Assembly (NCBI GenBank): GCA_025642075.2
Contig: JAODUO010001659.1
Span: forward strand, 39,504 to 103,503
Length of the DNA: 64,000 nt
Direction of reading: 5' to 3'
From: Ridgeia piscesae
Taxonomy: Eukaryota; Annelida; Polychaeta; Sabellida; Siboglinidae
This document shows, one piece after another, positions 50,829 through 63,142 of the stretch. The first letter of the stretch is position 1, and every line of letters starts with the position of its first letter. The position numbers and the translations under genes were made by a program. A model generated the notes under the pieces. It had not been told where the DNA came from. It did not search any database and saw nothing but the letters and a program-made list of their open reading frames with translations.

Positions 50829-52000
50829 GTGCGACAAAGGCTACGAAAAACGAAACACAAGCCCCCTTTGCCATCCATGATATTGGCCAATGTCCGGTCT
50901 CAGAAAGCCCTTAAGATGGACGAATTACGTGCGAACGCAAACCTTTTCAATGAATATAGAGATGCTTGCCTTATGGCCTTTACCGAGACTTGTTGTGATT
51001 TGGATGCCCCACCCAGCTTGATCGCGACAAGCAGACGACCGGAAAGGCGAAAGGTGGGGGTGTTTGTTTATATGTCAACGGGCGTTGGTGCAAGACCGTC
51101 AGTGTGCGTGAGCCGCTCTGCACCCCGGACATCGAACTGCTGTCAGTGTCACTACGGCCACTGATCTCCTCCGCGAAAGTCCACAAAGGTTTGTGACTGT
51201 TGTTTACATACACCTCAGAACCAACGTGGATCGCGCTGCCAAGCATATATGTGACGTAACACAGAAACGTGACGGTTTTTCTACCGATGCACCCAAGTTC
51301 ATACTGGGTGATTTCAATCTGCGTAAACTCAATAATTGTCTGACAACTTACCACCGGTACGTCTCGTGCCCAACACGAATGAACAAAACAATTGACTTGT
51401 ACTGCGGTTCGGTGTCCAATGCGTATCGGTCCATTCCCAAGCCGCCGATTGGTGACTCCGATGACAACACTGTTCACTTGGTACCTATTTATAAATAAGT
51501 GCTGAAGTGTGCAAAGTGTATTGAAAGACAGGTCAAGGTGTGGGAAGAAGATAGCGTAGCGAGAGTACGAGGTTGTTTTGATTGTACGAACTGGGATGTT
51601 TTTCGGAATTCCTGTGATAGCCTTTATGAACTTACGGATGTTGTAACCAGTTACCTTTCTTTCTGTGTTGACACTGTTATACATGTGAAGAAGTCCAAAG
51701 TGTTCCCTAACAACAAACCATGGGTTTCTAAAATGCTAAAGAAAGTATTAAACGAAAAGAAAAGGGTTTATTTTCTGAGATACTTAGCTAAGCGTATGTG
51801 ATTTGAGAACAGTATGGTATGGCATTAAAACCATGAGTGACATGAAGCATTACGGACATAATTTCAATCGCTTATCCCCCTTGGGGGGTAAAGATGATGG
51901 GTCGTTTGCAGAGGATCGTTTTAATAAAAATGATTTTCGTCCTGTCATTGGTGATATTATAAGCTCCAAAAAGACAAGTGGAAACATACATACTTTCCCG
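50829..52000 (+). mobile_element. non-LTR retrotransposon endonuclease and linker region, decayed
   Basis: Plus-strand frames: SMILANVRSQKALKMDELRA, DACLMAFTETC (normally TETWL), GGVCLYVNGRWCK in a shifted frame; then VVYIHLRTNVDRAAKHI, APKFILGDFNLRKLNNCL, TRMNKTIDLYCGSVSNAY and GDSDDNTVHLVP. Catalytic GDFN is intact, while the usual SDH reads SDD. After an in-frame TAA the linker continues with KVWEEDSVARVRGCFDCTNW and KVFPNNKPWVSKMLKKVLNE, then WYGIKTMSD, up to about 52000. The RT is missing. A family with this wording is common in fish and marine invertebrates. Between 50511 and 50828 I see nothing. Confidence 0.85.
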
Positions 52001-52129
52001 TAAAAAAACATATTGTTACGAAAACATCGACCAAAAGAACTCTACTGAACATTGGAGAGGGAGGGCCTCCTGGGGATAGTACGACGCCATGCAGTGAAAA
52101 CCGTAAGGAAGCTACATCGCCGATACCCT

Positions 52130-52962
52130 TCTTGTCTTCCAAGAAAATATCAAAAATCGGAACATGGAACGTGAGAACCATGTTCGAAGCAAACAAAGCA
52201 GCCCAAATAGCAAAGGAACGACGGGCCTACAACATCACAGTATTAGGGCTATGTGAAACGAGGTGGACACAGTCGGGGCAAGTCAGACCGAATACGGGAG
52301 AAATGATACTGTACTCGGGGCATGAAGAGGAAGACGCACATCCTATGAGGCACAGAATGCTCTCATTAGTTGGGAAGCAGCGGGAACAAGGATCATCTAT
52401 GCCTCGTTCAAAACAAAGAAAGAAAACATCAAGTTCAGCATCATTCAGTGCTACGCACCCACAAACGACAAGGATGAGGAAACAAAGGAGGACTTTTACA
52501 ACAAACTGCAAACATTGTGTGACAAACTGAAGGAGAAGGACATCACAATACTCATAGGAGATTTGAACGCCAGAATCGGATCAGACAACAGCGGGTACGA
52601 AGAAGTTATGGGCAGACAGGGACTTGGCAAAATGAATGAAAATGGCGAGATGTTGGCTGACTTTTGTGCATTTAACAACATGATCATCGGAGGCAGCGTG
52701 TTCCCGCATGGAAGGATTCATAAAGCAACCTGGGTATCACCAGACCACAGAACAGAAAATCAAATAGACCATATCTGCTTAGGACGGAAGTTCAGAAGAT
52801 CAATGCAGAATGTGAGAGGCCAGATGCAGCCTCAGACCACCATCTAGTGTTGGCCAGAATGAACATGAAGCTAAAAAAGGGAGAAGTCAAGAGGAGCACC
52901 AGAACGCAGTACAATGTGGACTTCTTAAAGGACAGGGTGACAACAGAGACCTTCAGACTTAC
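52130..52962 (+). mobile_element. RTE-like endonuclease fragment ('craniofacial development protein 2'-type)
   Basis: The frame begins KIGTWNVRTMFEANKAAQIA, then LGLCETRWTQSGQVRPNTGE and, after shifts near 52325 and 52440, FYNKLQTLCDKLKEKDITIL, IGDLNARIGSDN, ATWVSPDHRTENQIDHICLG and SDHHLVLARMN. All endonuclease signature residues (N, E, D-N, SDH) can be found across frames. The coding sequence continues to VDFLKDRVTTETFRLTV, where it passes directly into the octamer satellite at 52963. The RT part is absent. Confidence 0.85.
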
Positions 52963-54046
52963 AGTGTGTGCGTGTGTGCGTGTGTGCGTGTGTGCGTGTG
53001 TGCGTGTGTGCGTGTGTGCGTGTGTGCGTGTGTGCGTGTGTGCGTGTGTGCGTGTGTGCGTGTGTGCGTGTGTGCGTGTGTGCGTGTGTGCGTGTGTGCG
53101 TGTGTGCGTGTGTGCGTGTGTGCGTGTGTGCGTGTGTGCGTGTGTGCGTGTGTGCGTGTGTGCGTGTGTGCGTGTGTGCGTGTGTGCGTGTGTGCGTGTG
53201 TGCGTGTGTGCGTGTGTGCGTGTGTGCGTGTGTGCGTGTGTGCGTGTGTGCGTGTGTGCGTGTGTGCGTGTGTCGTGTGTGCGTGTGTGCGTGTGTGCGT
53301 GTGTGCGTGTGTGCGTGTGTGCGTGTGTGCGTGTGTGCGTGTGTGCGTGTGTGCGTGTGTGCGTGTGTGCGTGTGTGCGTGTGTGCGTGTGTGCGTGTGT
53401 GCGTGTGTGCGTGTGTGCGTGTGTGCGTGTGTGCGTGTGTGCGTGTGTGCGTGTGTGCGTGTGTGCGTGTGTGCGTGTGTGCGTGTGTGCGTGTGTGCGT
53501 GTGTGCGTGTGTGCGTGTGTGCGTGTGTGCGTGTGTGCGTGTGTGCGTGTGTGCGTGTGTGCGTGTGTGCGTGTGTGCGTGTGTGCGTGTGTGCGTGTGT
53601 GCGTGTGTGCGTGTGTGCGTGTGTGCGTGTGTGCGTGTGTGCGTGTGTGCGTGTGTGCGTGTGTGCGTGTGTGCGTGTGTGCGTGTGTGCGTGTGTGCGT
53701 GTGTGCGTGTGTGCGTGTGTGCGTGTGTGCGTGTGTGCGTGTGTGCGTGTGTGCGTGTGTGCGTGTGTGCGTGTGTGCGTGTGTGCGTGTGTGCGTGTGT
53801 GCGTGTGCGCGTGTGCGCGTGTGCGCGTGTGCGCGTGTGCGCGTGTGCGCGTGTGCGCGTGTGCGCGTGTGCGCGTGTGCGCGTGTGCGCGTGTGCGCGT
53901 GTGCGCGTGTGCGCGTGTGCGCGTGTGCGCGTGTGCGCGTGTGCGCGTGTGCGCGTGTGCGCGTGTGCGCTGTGCGCGTGTGCGCGTGTGCGCGTGTGCG
54001 CGTGTGCGCGTGTGCGCGTGTGCGCGTGTGCGCGTGTGCGCGCGTG
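52963..54046. repeat. octamer satellite (GTGTGTGC)n to (GTGTGCGC)n
   Basis: About 105 units of GTGTGTGC to 53803, then about 30 units of GTGTGCGC to 54046. Single-base slips occur at about 53273 and 53968. The unit of the first part is the exact reverse complement of the array at 29004-29980. Reading frames across it are repeat translations. Alternating purine-pyrimidine throughout makes it a strong Z-DNA candidate. Confidence 0.97.
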
Positions 54047-55132
<1,086 letters not shown>

Positions 55133-55136
55133 AGGT

Positions 55137-55142
55137 TTTATT
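55137..55142 (-). promoter_or_regulatory. polyadenylation signal AATAAA for the sulfotransferase exon
   Basis: The minus strand reads AATAAA about 75 nt after the sulfotransferase stop codon. It is followed by A-rich then mixed sequence. The position is ordinary for a short 3' UTR. The signal is seen; its use is inferred. Confidence 0.5.
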
Positions 55143-55216
55143 AAAACTGTTTAATTGACTAATAAAGTTCAGTAATGGCACTCTATATCATAAAATAAAC
55201 ACTGGTGTATCCTGTA

Positions 55217-56154
55217 CTAGCAACAAGTGTCGGCACCAAACGGCGTATGGCAGAGAGCACTGTTTAACGTTCTGTCCCATTGATAACCGAACATCCGAAA
55301 ATCCAAGTCGTAGATGCGCATGAGTTGTGTAACGTGTCCTGGTGGTAGTCCAGTGAACAGGTAAGATATATTTTTCCCCTTGCTAATATCATACGTCGGC
55401 GTTCGTAAGTTGACGTTTCTCCCAGGAAGTTTCGAGTCAGAATTGAACCCTAGTTTGGGCAAAATTATTCTTGCATCTTGTTCCATGGTTTCTAGCCTGA
55501 CGATGTGATCATACTTCACGCGACACGGGTCGCATACATCGTAGTAACGCCTCCAGTGCTCGTTGAATGTAGTCGGTCTTTCGTTGAGTAAATATTTCAC
55601 AAACTCCCCGAACTTCACGTCGTGTCCAGTGTTGAGGGATTTCTTGTTAGCTTTCTTGCGGTACTTGCTGATGATGTACTTTCCGAACATTGTGTGGAAC
55701 ACTTTGTTTTTTGGACCGAATTTCTCGCGATATGCGGATGTGAGACGGTCGAATGGGTGCCGAACTACCATGAACTTGTAGTAGTTGCGCAGGCGGAATT
55801 CCACCTCCTGCCGCGTGTAGTCGCTGAGGACATGCAGCCAGAGCGTGCGCATGAAAGCGCGGCTGTGCACGGGGATTTTGTCCGGTGGTGTGTGGCTCAA
55901 CTTGCCCGTCGCGTTGATGAGTACATATTTCCACGTGGAGCAGGCGGCGTTAGCGACAAAGCAGCCCATTACCTTGTGTCTGTCGTCGACGAAGATGTTT
56001 TCGAGTATATCTGTGGTGATGTTGTCAAAACTGGAGTTGATGTTAGCGGACACATTGCATGCTCGCAACATGGTAGATCGGCGTTCAACGGGCGAACATA
56101 AACGATACGACCCGCGTTTGTCCTCAACTGTCACATCGTCGACGAAATATGTAC
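55217..56154 (-). CDS. carbohydrate sulfotransferase (HNK-1ST/CHST8-14 family), terminal exon
   Basis: Codes for a Golgi lumenal sulfotransferase domain that would move sulfate from PAPS to a glycan. The exon starts after a clear acceptor, TTTTATATTTTAG, at 56155, so the upstream TTG/ATG-like codons are intronic. Seen in order: RLCSPVERRSTMLRACN, GCFVANAACSTWKYVLINAT at the 5'-phosphosulfate loop, FMVVRHPFDRLTSAYREKFG at the 3'-phosphate site, KFGEFVKYLLNERPTTFNEH, WRRYYDVCDPCRVKYDHIVR, and a C-terminal FRMFGYQW. These match the Sulfotransfer_2 fold used by chondroitin/dermatan and HNK-1 sulfotransferases. The 5' loop is unusual: the family's P-K-x-A/G-C-x-x-W reads A-N-A-A-C-S-T-W. The frame is intact for about 312 codons to its stop. 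The exons encoding the membrane anchor are not found within the window. Confidence 0.9.
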
Positions 56155-56340
56155 CTAAAATATAAAACAATCACTCGTGTAAAGACAATTGATAGGCGAC
56201 TTATCCAGCCGGAATTTGTTTGGAATGGCGCATTTTCGTAGCCCATTAAATTATACATAGCTCTATGCCAACACAGAGAAAATGTGATACAATATATTGC
56301 CGCTATAAATACGCAGTTTTGTATGAACTGTACTTCTGCG

Positions 56341-56690
56341 TAGATCGCTGTGGCTCAGGGGTATGGCTTCGGACTATCGACTAAAAGGACACGGGTTCGA
56401 GTATTGTGCTGCTGTGTTAAAATCTTGGGCAAGTTTTTTTTTTACTCTATATTGATATATTTCACTCAGCTGTATAAATGAGTACCTGAGTATAGATAGT
56501 GGTGGATATGTGTACGAGCAGCCTTCGCGCATTAATTTGTAGCATATGGCTGAATGCTTCTCAGAGAAGTTGAGATGGAGTATGATTGATCAGGTCTCTC
56601 AAAGAAGTAAAGTGTACAGCGCATTGAGGAGTCCTGAAGATTGGATACTGCACTATATACGAACTTACCTTTACCTTTACCTTTTTATAA
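56341..56690 (+). mobile_element. tRNA-derived SINE
   Basis: The head carries a polymerase III A box (TGGCTCAGGGG, 56350-56360) and B box (GGTTCGAGTAT, 56393-56403). The sequence between them, CTTCGGACTATCGACTAAAA, is close to that of the minus-strand head at 7675-7755. The body contains GTGTACAGCGCATTGAGG and GGATACTGCACTATATACG, and the element ends in a TTTACCTTTACCTTTACCT tail. The length is about 350 bp. No target-site duplication is obvious. Confidence 0.8.
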
Positions 56691-57199
56691 CGTTAACTTA
56701 ATATATCGCATGCATCATTATCTCTAATTTCTTGTGAAAGGCAATCTTACGTTTTACACCTACTCATTGACTAAGATGTTCATAGACCTAGTCCCCCAAA
56801 ATAATAATAATAATAATATCAACAATAATGACTTCCTATCAACCAATATCCTCGAATATCAAGCACAGTGGCAGATGGACGAAGGTGTTATAAACTAAGG
56901 AGGACAATCAGCATTACAGAGATATGTTTTTGAGGCCGAATAAATGAAACTATATTTTTTCTTCTAATTTGACACTGCCACGAAGCGAACTTCACATATG
57001 TGGTGTGGCAATAGAGAAAGCTCGGGTTCCTGCTTTCGTTTTCACCCAATAAATGTAAAGTTGGTTACTATTGCTTGTTCGTAGCCGTCTGGAATTACCT
57101 GCTGGAGTGAGCATCGAATTCATGCTGGCTGTGTTGATGAGTGTGGTTGAAGAGCTATTGCATTAATGTAGAAAATAATGCGATAGTGTTTATGCAATG
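56691..57199. other. no recognised feature
   Basis: A short AAT trinucleotide run (ATAATAATAATAATAATAT) lies near 56800. No coding sequence is recognised. Confidence 0.5.
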
Positions 57200-58830
57200 A
57201 TTTCAGAATCGACACAGAACGAGAAAAAAACGAGGCGAATACGGGACTACCCTTGCTAAACAATTTTGGACATATTGACGTTTTGCAATATTCTTGTTTG
57301 TGGTATAGTAAAGGAGGGAATTGCAGTAGTCAAGTCTGCTGCTGATCAGTTGTAATGTTTTTAGCAAAGTGAGATATACCGGCAAAAATCTCGGATATGG
57401 CAAAATGATCAGCGACATATTTTCGATATCAGTTGTTTGAAGCTGACGTTTTCGTAAAACGTTACGCCGAGATTTTGTGACATTGTGACTCAAAATAATA
57501 TTATTGTGTATCGGGAAAAAACAGTCCGGTTTTCTGCGCTGCGCTGGGGTACCAATGGTGAGGAATTACGTCTTATCTTCATTAAGCTTTATTTTATATG
57601 TTTTCGTCTACAAGGAGGCGTCTTTGGTACAATCCCTGAGCTGATTAAGGCAGCGACAACTATCCGGTGTGGCCACATAAATGTAGATTTGTGTGTCTTC
57701 TGCGTAAAGGTAATTATACAAGTTGAGACTTTGCATAATACAGTTGTATGCAACATATCTGAGAACCAGATTCCTATCTTAAAGGCTTGGCGTCTATAAT
57801 TGAGGTCTGAAGAAACCAGCGCAATCATGTGCCATGTATGCCGTACCACGTTGAAAAACGTCTATTGTGAATGTCGTGGTTATCTGTGTCAAATGCGGCG
57901 GAAATCAGGGTCAGTACGGTAATGTTGTCAGTATCAGTGTAAAAGCAAATGCAATTATGTACTTTTACATTATATATGGATTGAAGTTGTTTGTTCGCAG
58001 ACTGCCACACATTGGATGAGTCACATGTGTTGATGTGAGACCTGGCACGGTTAGGTACAACCTTGTAAAGTATTTTTGAAATAAGGCTTATGTTGGAAAT
58101 GGGTATGTAGCTGTTTATATGTTCTTTAGGAAGATACTTTTTTCTGAAGAACTGGGTATACATGCGCGCATTGAGAATCATCACGAAATAAGCCGCAGTG
58201 ATATAGTTATGATGTGTGTTATTGGTATAGTTTATATGTCAATGCATGCTGTTAGATGTATTGTCGATAGTTGATCTTGATAACAGGTTTTACTTGATGG
58301 CGATATGACTTTTTTTCAATTCAGCGATTATTGCTGGTTCAAACTATGCTAGTTTAAAATTTGCTGATGAATAGTGACATATAAGTATGACATATAAGTA
58401 TGACGAATAATATTGCTTTAAAATGAGTAGAAAAAGAGTCACACAATGATTAGGTTGATGCATGAGTCGGTAGAGAAATAACAGGCCGCCTGCGCAAGAT
58501 TTGATTGATGCTTTCCCATAGCTGTTGTGGTTTAGCAGAGTTATTTTAGAGAATAGTTTCGTAATGATCCGACGTTGCTATTGTAATTTGTCGGCATGAC
58601 ATGTCAAAGGATGAACGCGATTTACGCTAAACACGGGTCACATAGTGACGGCGTCGTTTAGATGTAATGATTTCCGGGGTCATCCAAAGAGTTTTCGGCT
58701 TTTGTAACATAACTTTAAATTTAATGGGTGCACGTTTGTTAAGCACTAGCTTGTATATCTGACGGCACTGTGTCTGTATGTCTGATACATGTTCCTTAGG
58801 ATGATTGTCAAAGTGATTATATAAATCTAC
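57200..58830 (-). mobile_element. non-LTR retrotransposon, RT region, heavily decayed
   Basis: Minus-strand pieces in order: VLNKRAPIKFKVML, then SAKPQQLWESINQILRRRPV; YIPISNISLISKILYKVVPN (58100); TVLTLISAAFDTDNHDI (57880), in place of the usual LLDLSAAFDTVDH; LYNYLYAEDTQIYIYV (57700), where the catalytic YADD box reads YAED; KLNEDKTFLTIG-like text; and ISSRLDYCNSLLYYTTNK (57300). Multiple frameshifts. Same family as the fragment at 43820-44330. It is a long but non-functional L2/CR1-like copy. Confidence 0.85.
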
Positions 58831-61460
58831 CTATGGGGTTTTCTATTTTCCCCGATAAAACACTCGTCCCATATATATGTCCGCAGTGTGTAGCAGCAGT
58901 TATGCATATTATATAAGCTAATTCTTACTGTTTACTTTGTTTCTTTTCTTGGAAATAAACAATATATTATTAGCCATTTTAATAGTTGTGTAAATGGAAG
59001 AAAGGAGGAGTGGAATCACCAAAGACTAAAATAAGATATTCCTCCAAATACCAATACAACTGGGCTGTGGAATAACCTTGGACTGGGAGAAGTAGATTAA
59101 GAATAGAACACACACATTTGCAAACTCTACCATTAACATCAAAATGGACCACATAGGGAAACATGAAACAGACAAGAACATCTGACTTGCCAACACATAT
59201 AATTCGACGGCTTCTGTATTTTATAACTCTAACGCTGGGGTGTGTGACGTTGTAAATAGTGGAGTCCTTTTTGTCACTTTTTGGAGGGATGTAACTTGCC
59301 ATTTACGCTGGCCGACAAATTCACCAAGCTGTGTAAGCATTATTTTTAAGACGTTTCCTGGAACAAAGACAACTGTTATCATCGAACAGTCATTACTCCA
59401 GCTTTGGGCTTGGAACAGGATGTTGCGTGCCACTGCAGGAATGTACCATTGTCATTTGGATGTGTTTAATCAAGTGACCAAAACTATTAGAAAACCACGC
59501 CTATTATGATGACAATTTAATAGGCATATTTCGCCCTGGATATGCAGATATATAATACAGGGAGATCCCAAACATTATGTGATCACTATGATTCAGTGTT
59601 TACGGCCAAGAAGAATTATTGGAACAACAAGACGAATGTACAATAAGAATGCTTTTCTTAGTGAACATGTAAGCGATCCATTATTCAATAAATACATAAT
59701 ATGATTTTGTGATTAAAATTATAATAATAAATATACAAAGGGGCGAGCTAATGTCGTTGTATTATGTTGTGTTATGTGAATATCTATTACAAGAATTTAT
59801 TTTGGGATACTACTAAAAGGTTATTGTATTGTATTGTCCACGTGGAATTGCGGAATCCACTTGGTGAGTCAAATATTATCACCAGGACTGGTTTGTTATG
59901 GAAATAGTGTCCCCGGTAATATGGCAATGGATATATGCGTTTTGAAGAAAAAAATGTAAATAAATGTAACAAATATGACATCTCCTTAAGAGTTCTTTAT
60001 CTTAATGAAACCGTCCCATGGCCTGTTAAATGGGGGGTGAACAAAAAGCAGATTTCCACACCCAAAAACACAATAATTACATGACAGTGCACTGTATATT
60101 TGAACAATTGCCTTATTGATAGGCAATTAATTAAACCAACTTTCAGAATGTGTCATTGTGTATCAAGAAGAATTAGTTACAACATGTGACACTATATTAT
60201 AAACAGCAACATCGAAATAAAGTTAACTTATTATTAGCTGTTTTACCAAAACAGTATAATGATCAGCGATGGTCAACGGACAAGAGTGATAACACCGAAC
60301 ATTTTGAAATAAGCCATTCAAAGCAATTTAAAAAGTATATAAATTAATTAATATAATGTGTGGTAGCGCTGTATTCTTAAAATAGTGATCCGTTAAAGGG
60401 CAAAAAAGGCAACGGTTTGGTGTTATGCACCTAAAAGAGTTTACACAAGCTAACCATTTGCATCTACAATCATATTGTTCATATTAGTGGTTTACTCAGA
60501 AAGCGGTCTTAAAGTGGGAAAATCTAGATAAATCACCGCCACCATGAACGGGCCCATATTGGTCCATGAGTGCCAAGCGGTTCGTTAAAAGTGCCTTACG
60601 TCGGTTTACAATAAAATCGCGACAGCAGTATGGCACAATGTTCCTCATACGCTTGTGGCAACAGTTCAATGAAGGACAGTATCAGTTGGCTGTATGTGTT
60701 ACCCTTTGAATCAACAAGAACTGAAACAGTGGTCCAGTGGATTCGTAGGGACAGTCAAAGACACAGCGCGGATGCCAGACGACCGGGATAGATTGACCTA
60801 ACCATGAAAACGACCATCACCAGCCGCCAAACTTCTCCTCATCTATCTTGCATACATATACATACATTATGTTATAAAATAAAATCATTTGCAATTCCTC
60901 TAACGAAGACAATTCACAAAACAAACGCGCATATATTGACGGCAACTTCGTCGGACGCTCCGCGGTACCGTAAACTCGCTATATAAGTTAGCTTTACACA
61001 AAATCCATTAGGACGGCACGTTTGTGCTCCCGAATATTTACAAACTTCACTTACTGCATTCGCACGCGCGAAATAGTCTAATTACTTATAACTAATATAA
61101 TAAAAAATTATTATTATCATCACTATAATTTGTAGGAAATTATATGTTGTGTTATTATATAATAATATTTTTTTTTATTTAGCGCCACATGCATAATTGG
61201 TTGTGGCCCTTCACAATATACTGCTATTAAAATACAATAGGAAAACAATTACCCACATATACTTTTTTATAATAATGACAATACATGTGTCTATATAATT
61301 AAATAACGTGACCTATCAGTATTAAAAATAACCCATACAAATTCCATAATAACAATAGTGATAACTGAATGTATAGATAATACATAATTAAAATGGTAAA
61401 ATAATTACGACCTAACAATAATTCTCATTCAGCACATACACACACACACACACATTATTA
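58831..61460. other. 2.6 kb without firm features
   Basis: The minus strand at 58979-59433 is open in two overlapping frames (for example MITVVFVPGNVLKIMLTQLG then EFVGQRKWQVTSLQKVTKRT) and may be a transposon-protein relic that I cannot assign. The rest is AT-rich. A short CA tract (61436-61453) precedes the next element. Confidence 0.4.
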
Positions 61461-61615
61461 CGGAAGCCCGATGGTGCCACGGTGAATACATATTTTTCTG
61501 ACAGCCGCCACTTATTTAACTAGCGGCCGCCGCCCAGTAATTAGCCGTAACTCAGTTGTACCAACTATACACGTGCTGGTAGTGGGATTTTATCAGAACT
61601 GGTGCTGGTAGCCAT

Positions 61616-63142
61616 GGATCGTAAAGTTGCGGCTGCTCTGTATTTCCACACCGGGTTAAGTTACATTGAGATTATCCATACCCTGGCCATCAATCACCGC
61701 ATAGTGATTAGTATGATGATTCTTAAAAGCTGATTCTTAAACAGCATGGTTACCGTTGGATGCATCTCAAGTGCCGACAGGCAGGGATGGTTGCATCAAG
61801 AAAAGTAGTATATACACTGATGCAGGTTCTTAACCCTGAATGTATCGAACTCATGAAAAAGGGTCCATTAAAGAGGGCCCAGTTACTTGTGGCATGTAGG
61901 TTCATACGAAAATTAAAGCCGTTCGTATTGTGGATGCATTGATGAATTTTCCAGTTATACGATCTGGCTCAATCTATTTCATACAAGTAGCAATCCCAGA
62001 GTGAAGCTATTGGCGAGCTTGTTGGTTATCCGGAAATGGTCCGCGGAGATATAGGGACTGATAATGGTCACTTAGCACGAATGCATACATTCGTATCTGG
62101 ACAAGATAGTTTCCTCTACGGAATAAGCATGCACAACCAAATAGTAGAAAGTTTTTGGTACGTCTTGAGAAAGGAATGTGCTCAATTTTTGATGGACACC
62201 CTCAGAGTCTTGAAAGACAGAGGCGATTTCACCGGTGATGCAATTGCCATAAATCTGATGCAGTTCTGTTTCTCCAACTTGGTGCAAGTAAGACTATGGC
62301 TACACGTTCAACATGAGTACGAGGCCGGTTGTCCTTTTTAAATGGTATCCCAAAATTTTTTGAACAAGTTGCTTCTTCTCTGGTTTGCAAGTATTGGTAA
62401 TTTATATATGTGAACTTGAAATCATAAATTTGTCTATAGAATGTTGGTGTCACAAAGATTTGCAATGCGATACAGGCCATATGATCAACAACTGGATTGG
62501 TCACACCCCACACTAATCTTGAATATAATTATGTAAAGGGAATGCCTGTTTTGCTAAATAAAAGCTAGAAGTGTGGGTAATAGTTTGTCTTTGCATAAAA
62601 TAGTCCATTTGTAAATGGCTAACTAGTTACATATTTCATGTTGTGATATTCGAGTGCTTTTGAAATAATTCCGCCATTGTCATAATTATCTGACCGTTCG
62701 CGGAGTAACCTCAATAGCCCGATACAACCAAGAAGTGTACGTTTTATATTGTGTTGATGCCTGCCGTAAGTACCTATAATATTTTTTCTTATTCTTAAAA
62801 TAAATAGTGGCTGCTATCAGGATGACTTGGACCGCGTTGTGTCAGTCTGGAATAGCCATCGAATCCGTCCCAGTAGAACCGAAAAAGTTCGTGGGCGACA
62901 TGTGGTATTATATTCGATGCCTGAGGTATTTGCGACCAGAAACTACATGAAAATAGTGGAACGTCGATAACTGCAGAACGGAATGCATCTTCCGGGGTGA
63001 ATGTACCTGCGGCCAGGATATGTTTGAACTATTGTTATGGTACATGGTACAAGAAGGACTTACACCACCAACAAACGCACGTGAAGCAGTTGGCTTATAC
63101 CACAAACTATTGCTCCTAGTTCTTCATGATTTGTTTGGGTAA
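61616..63142 (+). pseudogene. integrase-core (DDE-type) transposon protein with one intron, decayed
   Basis: The start ATG at 61616 gives an N-terminal HTH-like MDRKVAAALYFHTGLSYIEI, then HGYRWMHLKCRQAGMVASRK (about 61745-61805) and VVYTLMQVLNPECIELMKKG. The first catalytic region is damaged: WHVGSYEN and KLKPF lie in different frames where the family has W-H-x-D-G-Y-D-KLKP. The second Asp is in MVRGDIGTDNGHLARM (62036-62083) and the Glu in NQIVESFWYVLRKECAQFLM (about 62135-62195). A donor AA|GTAAGA at 62288 and an acceptor CTATCAG at 62820 join FSNLVQ to DDLDRVVSVWNSHRIRPSRT in phase. After a one-base shift the C-terminus, CIFRGECTCGQDMFELLL then NAREAVGLYHKLLLLVLHDL, ends at 63142. This family is abundant in cnidarian, mollusc and fish genomes. 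Confidence 0.8.
62288..62820 (+). other. spliceosomal intron in the integrase-like gene
   Basis: 533 nt, phase 0. The donor is CAA|GTAAGACT and the acceptor is GTGGCTGCTATCAG|GATGAC. Removing it restores a protein sequence continuous with the family across the Q-D junction. The presence of the intron is inferred from sequence only. Confidence 0.7.

Noticed and set aside
55563..56165. Plus-strand ORFs of 72-159 codons
   Set aside because: Shadows of the sulfotransferase exon.
58979..59433. Minus-strand overlapping ORFs as a gene
   Set aside because: Looks protein-like in patches, but I cannot assign a family or a consistent frame.
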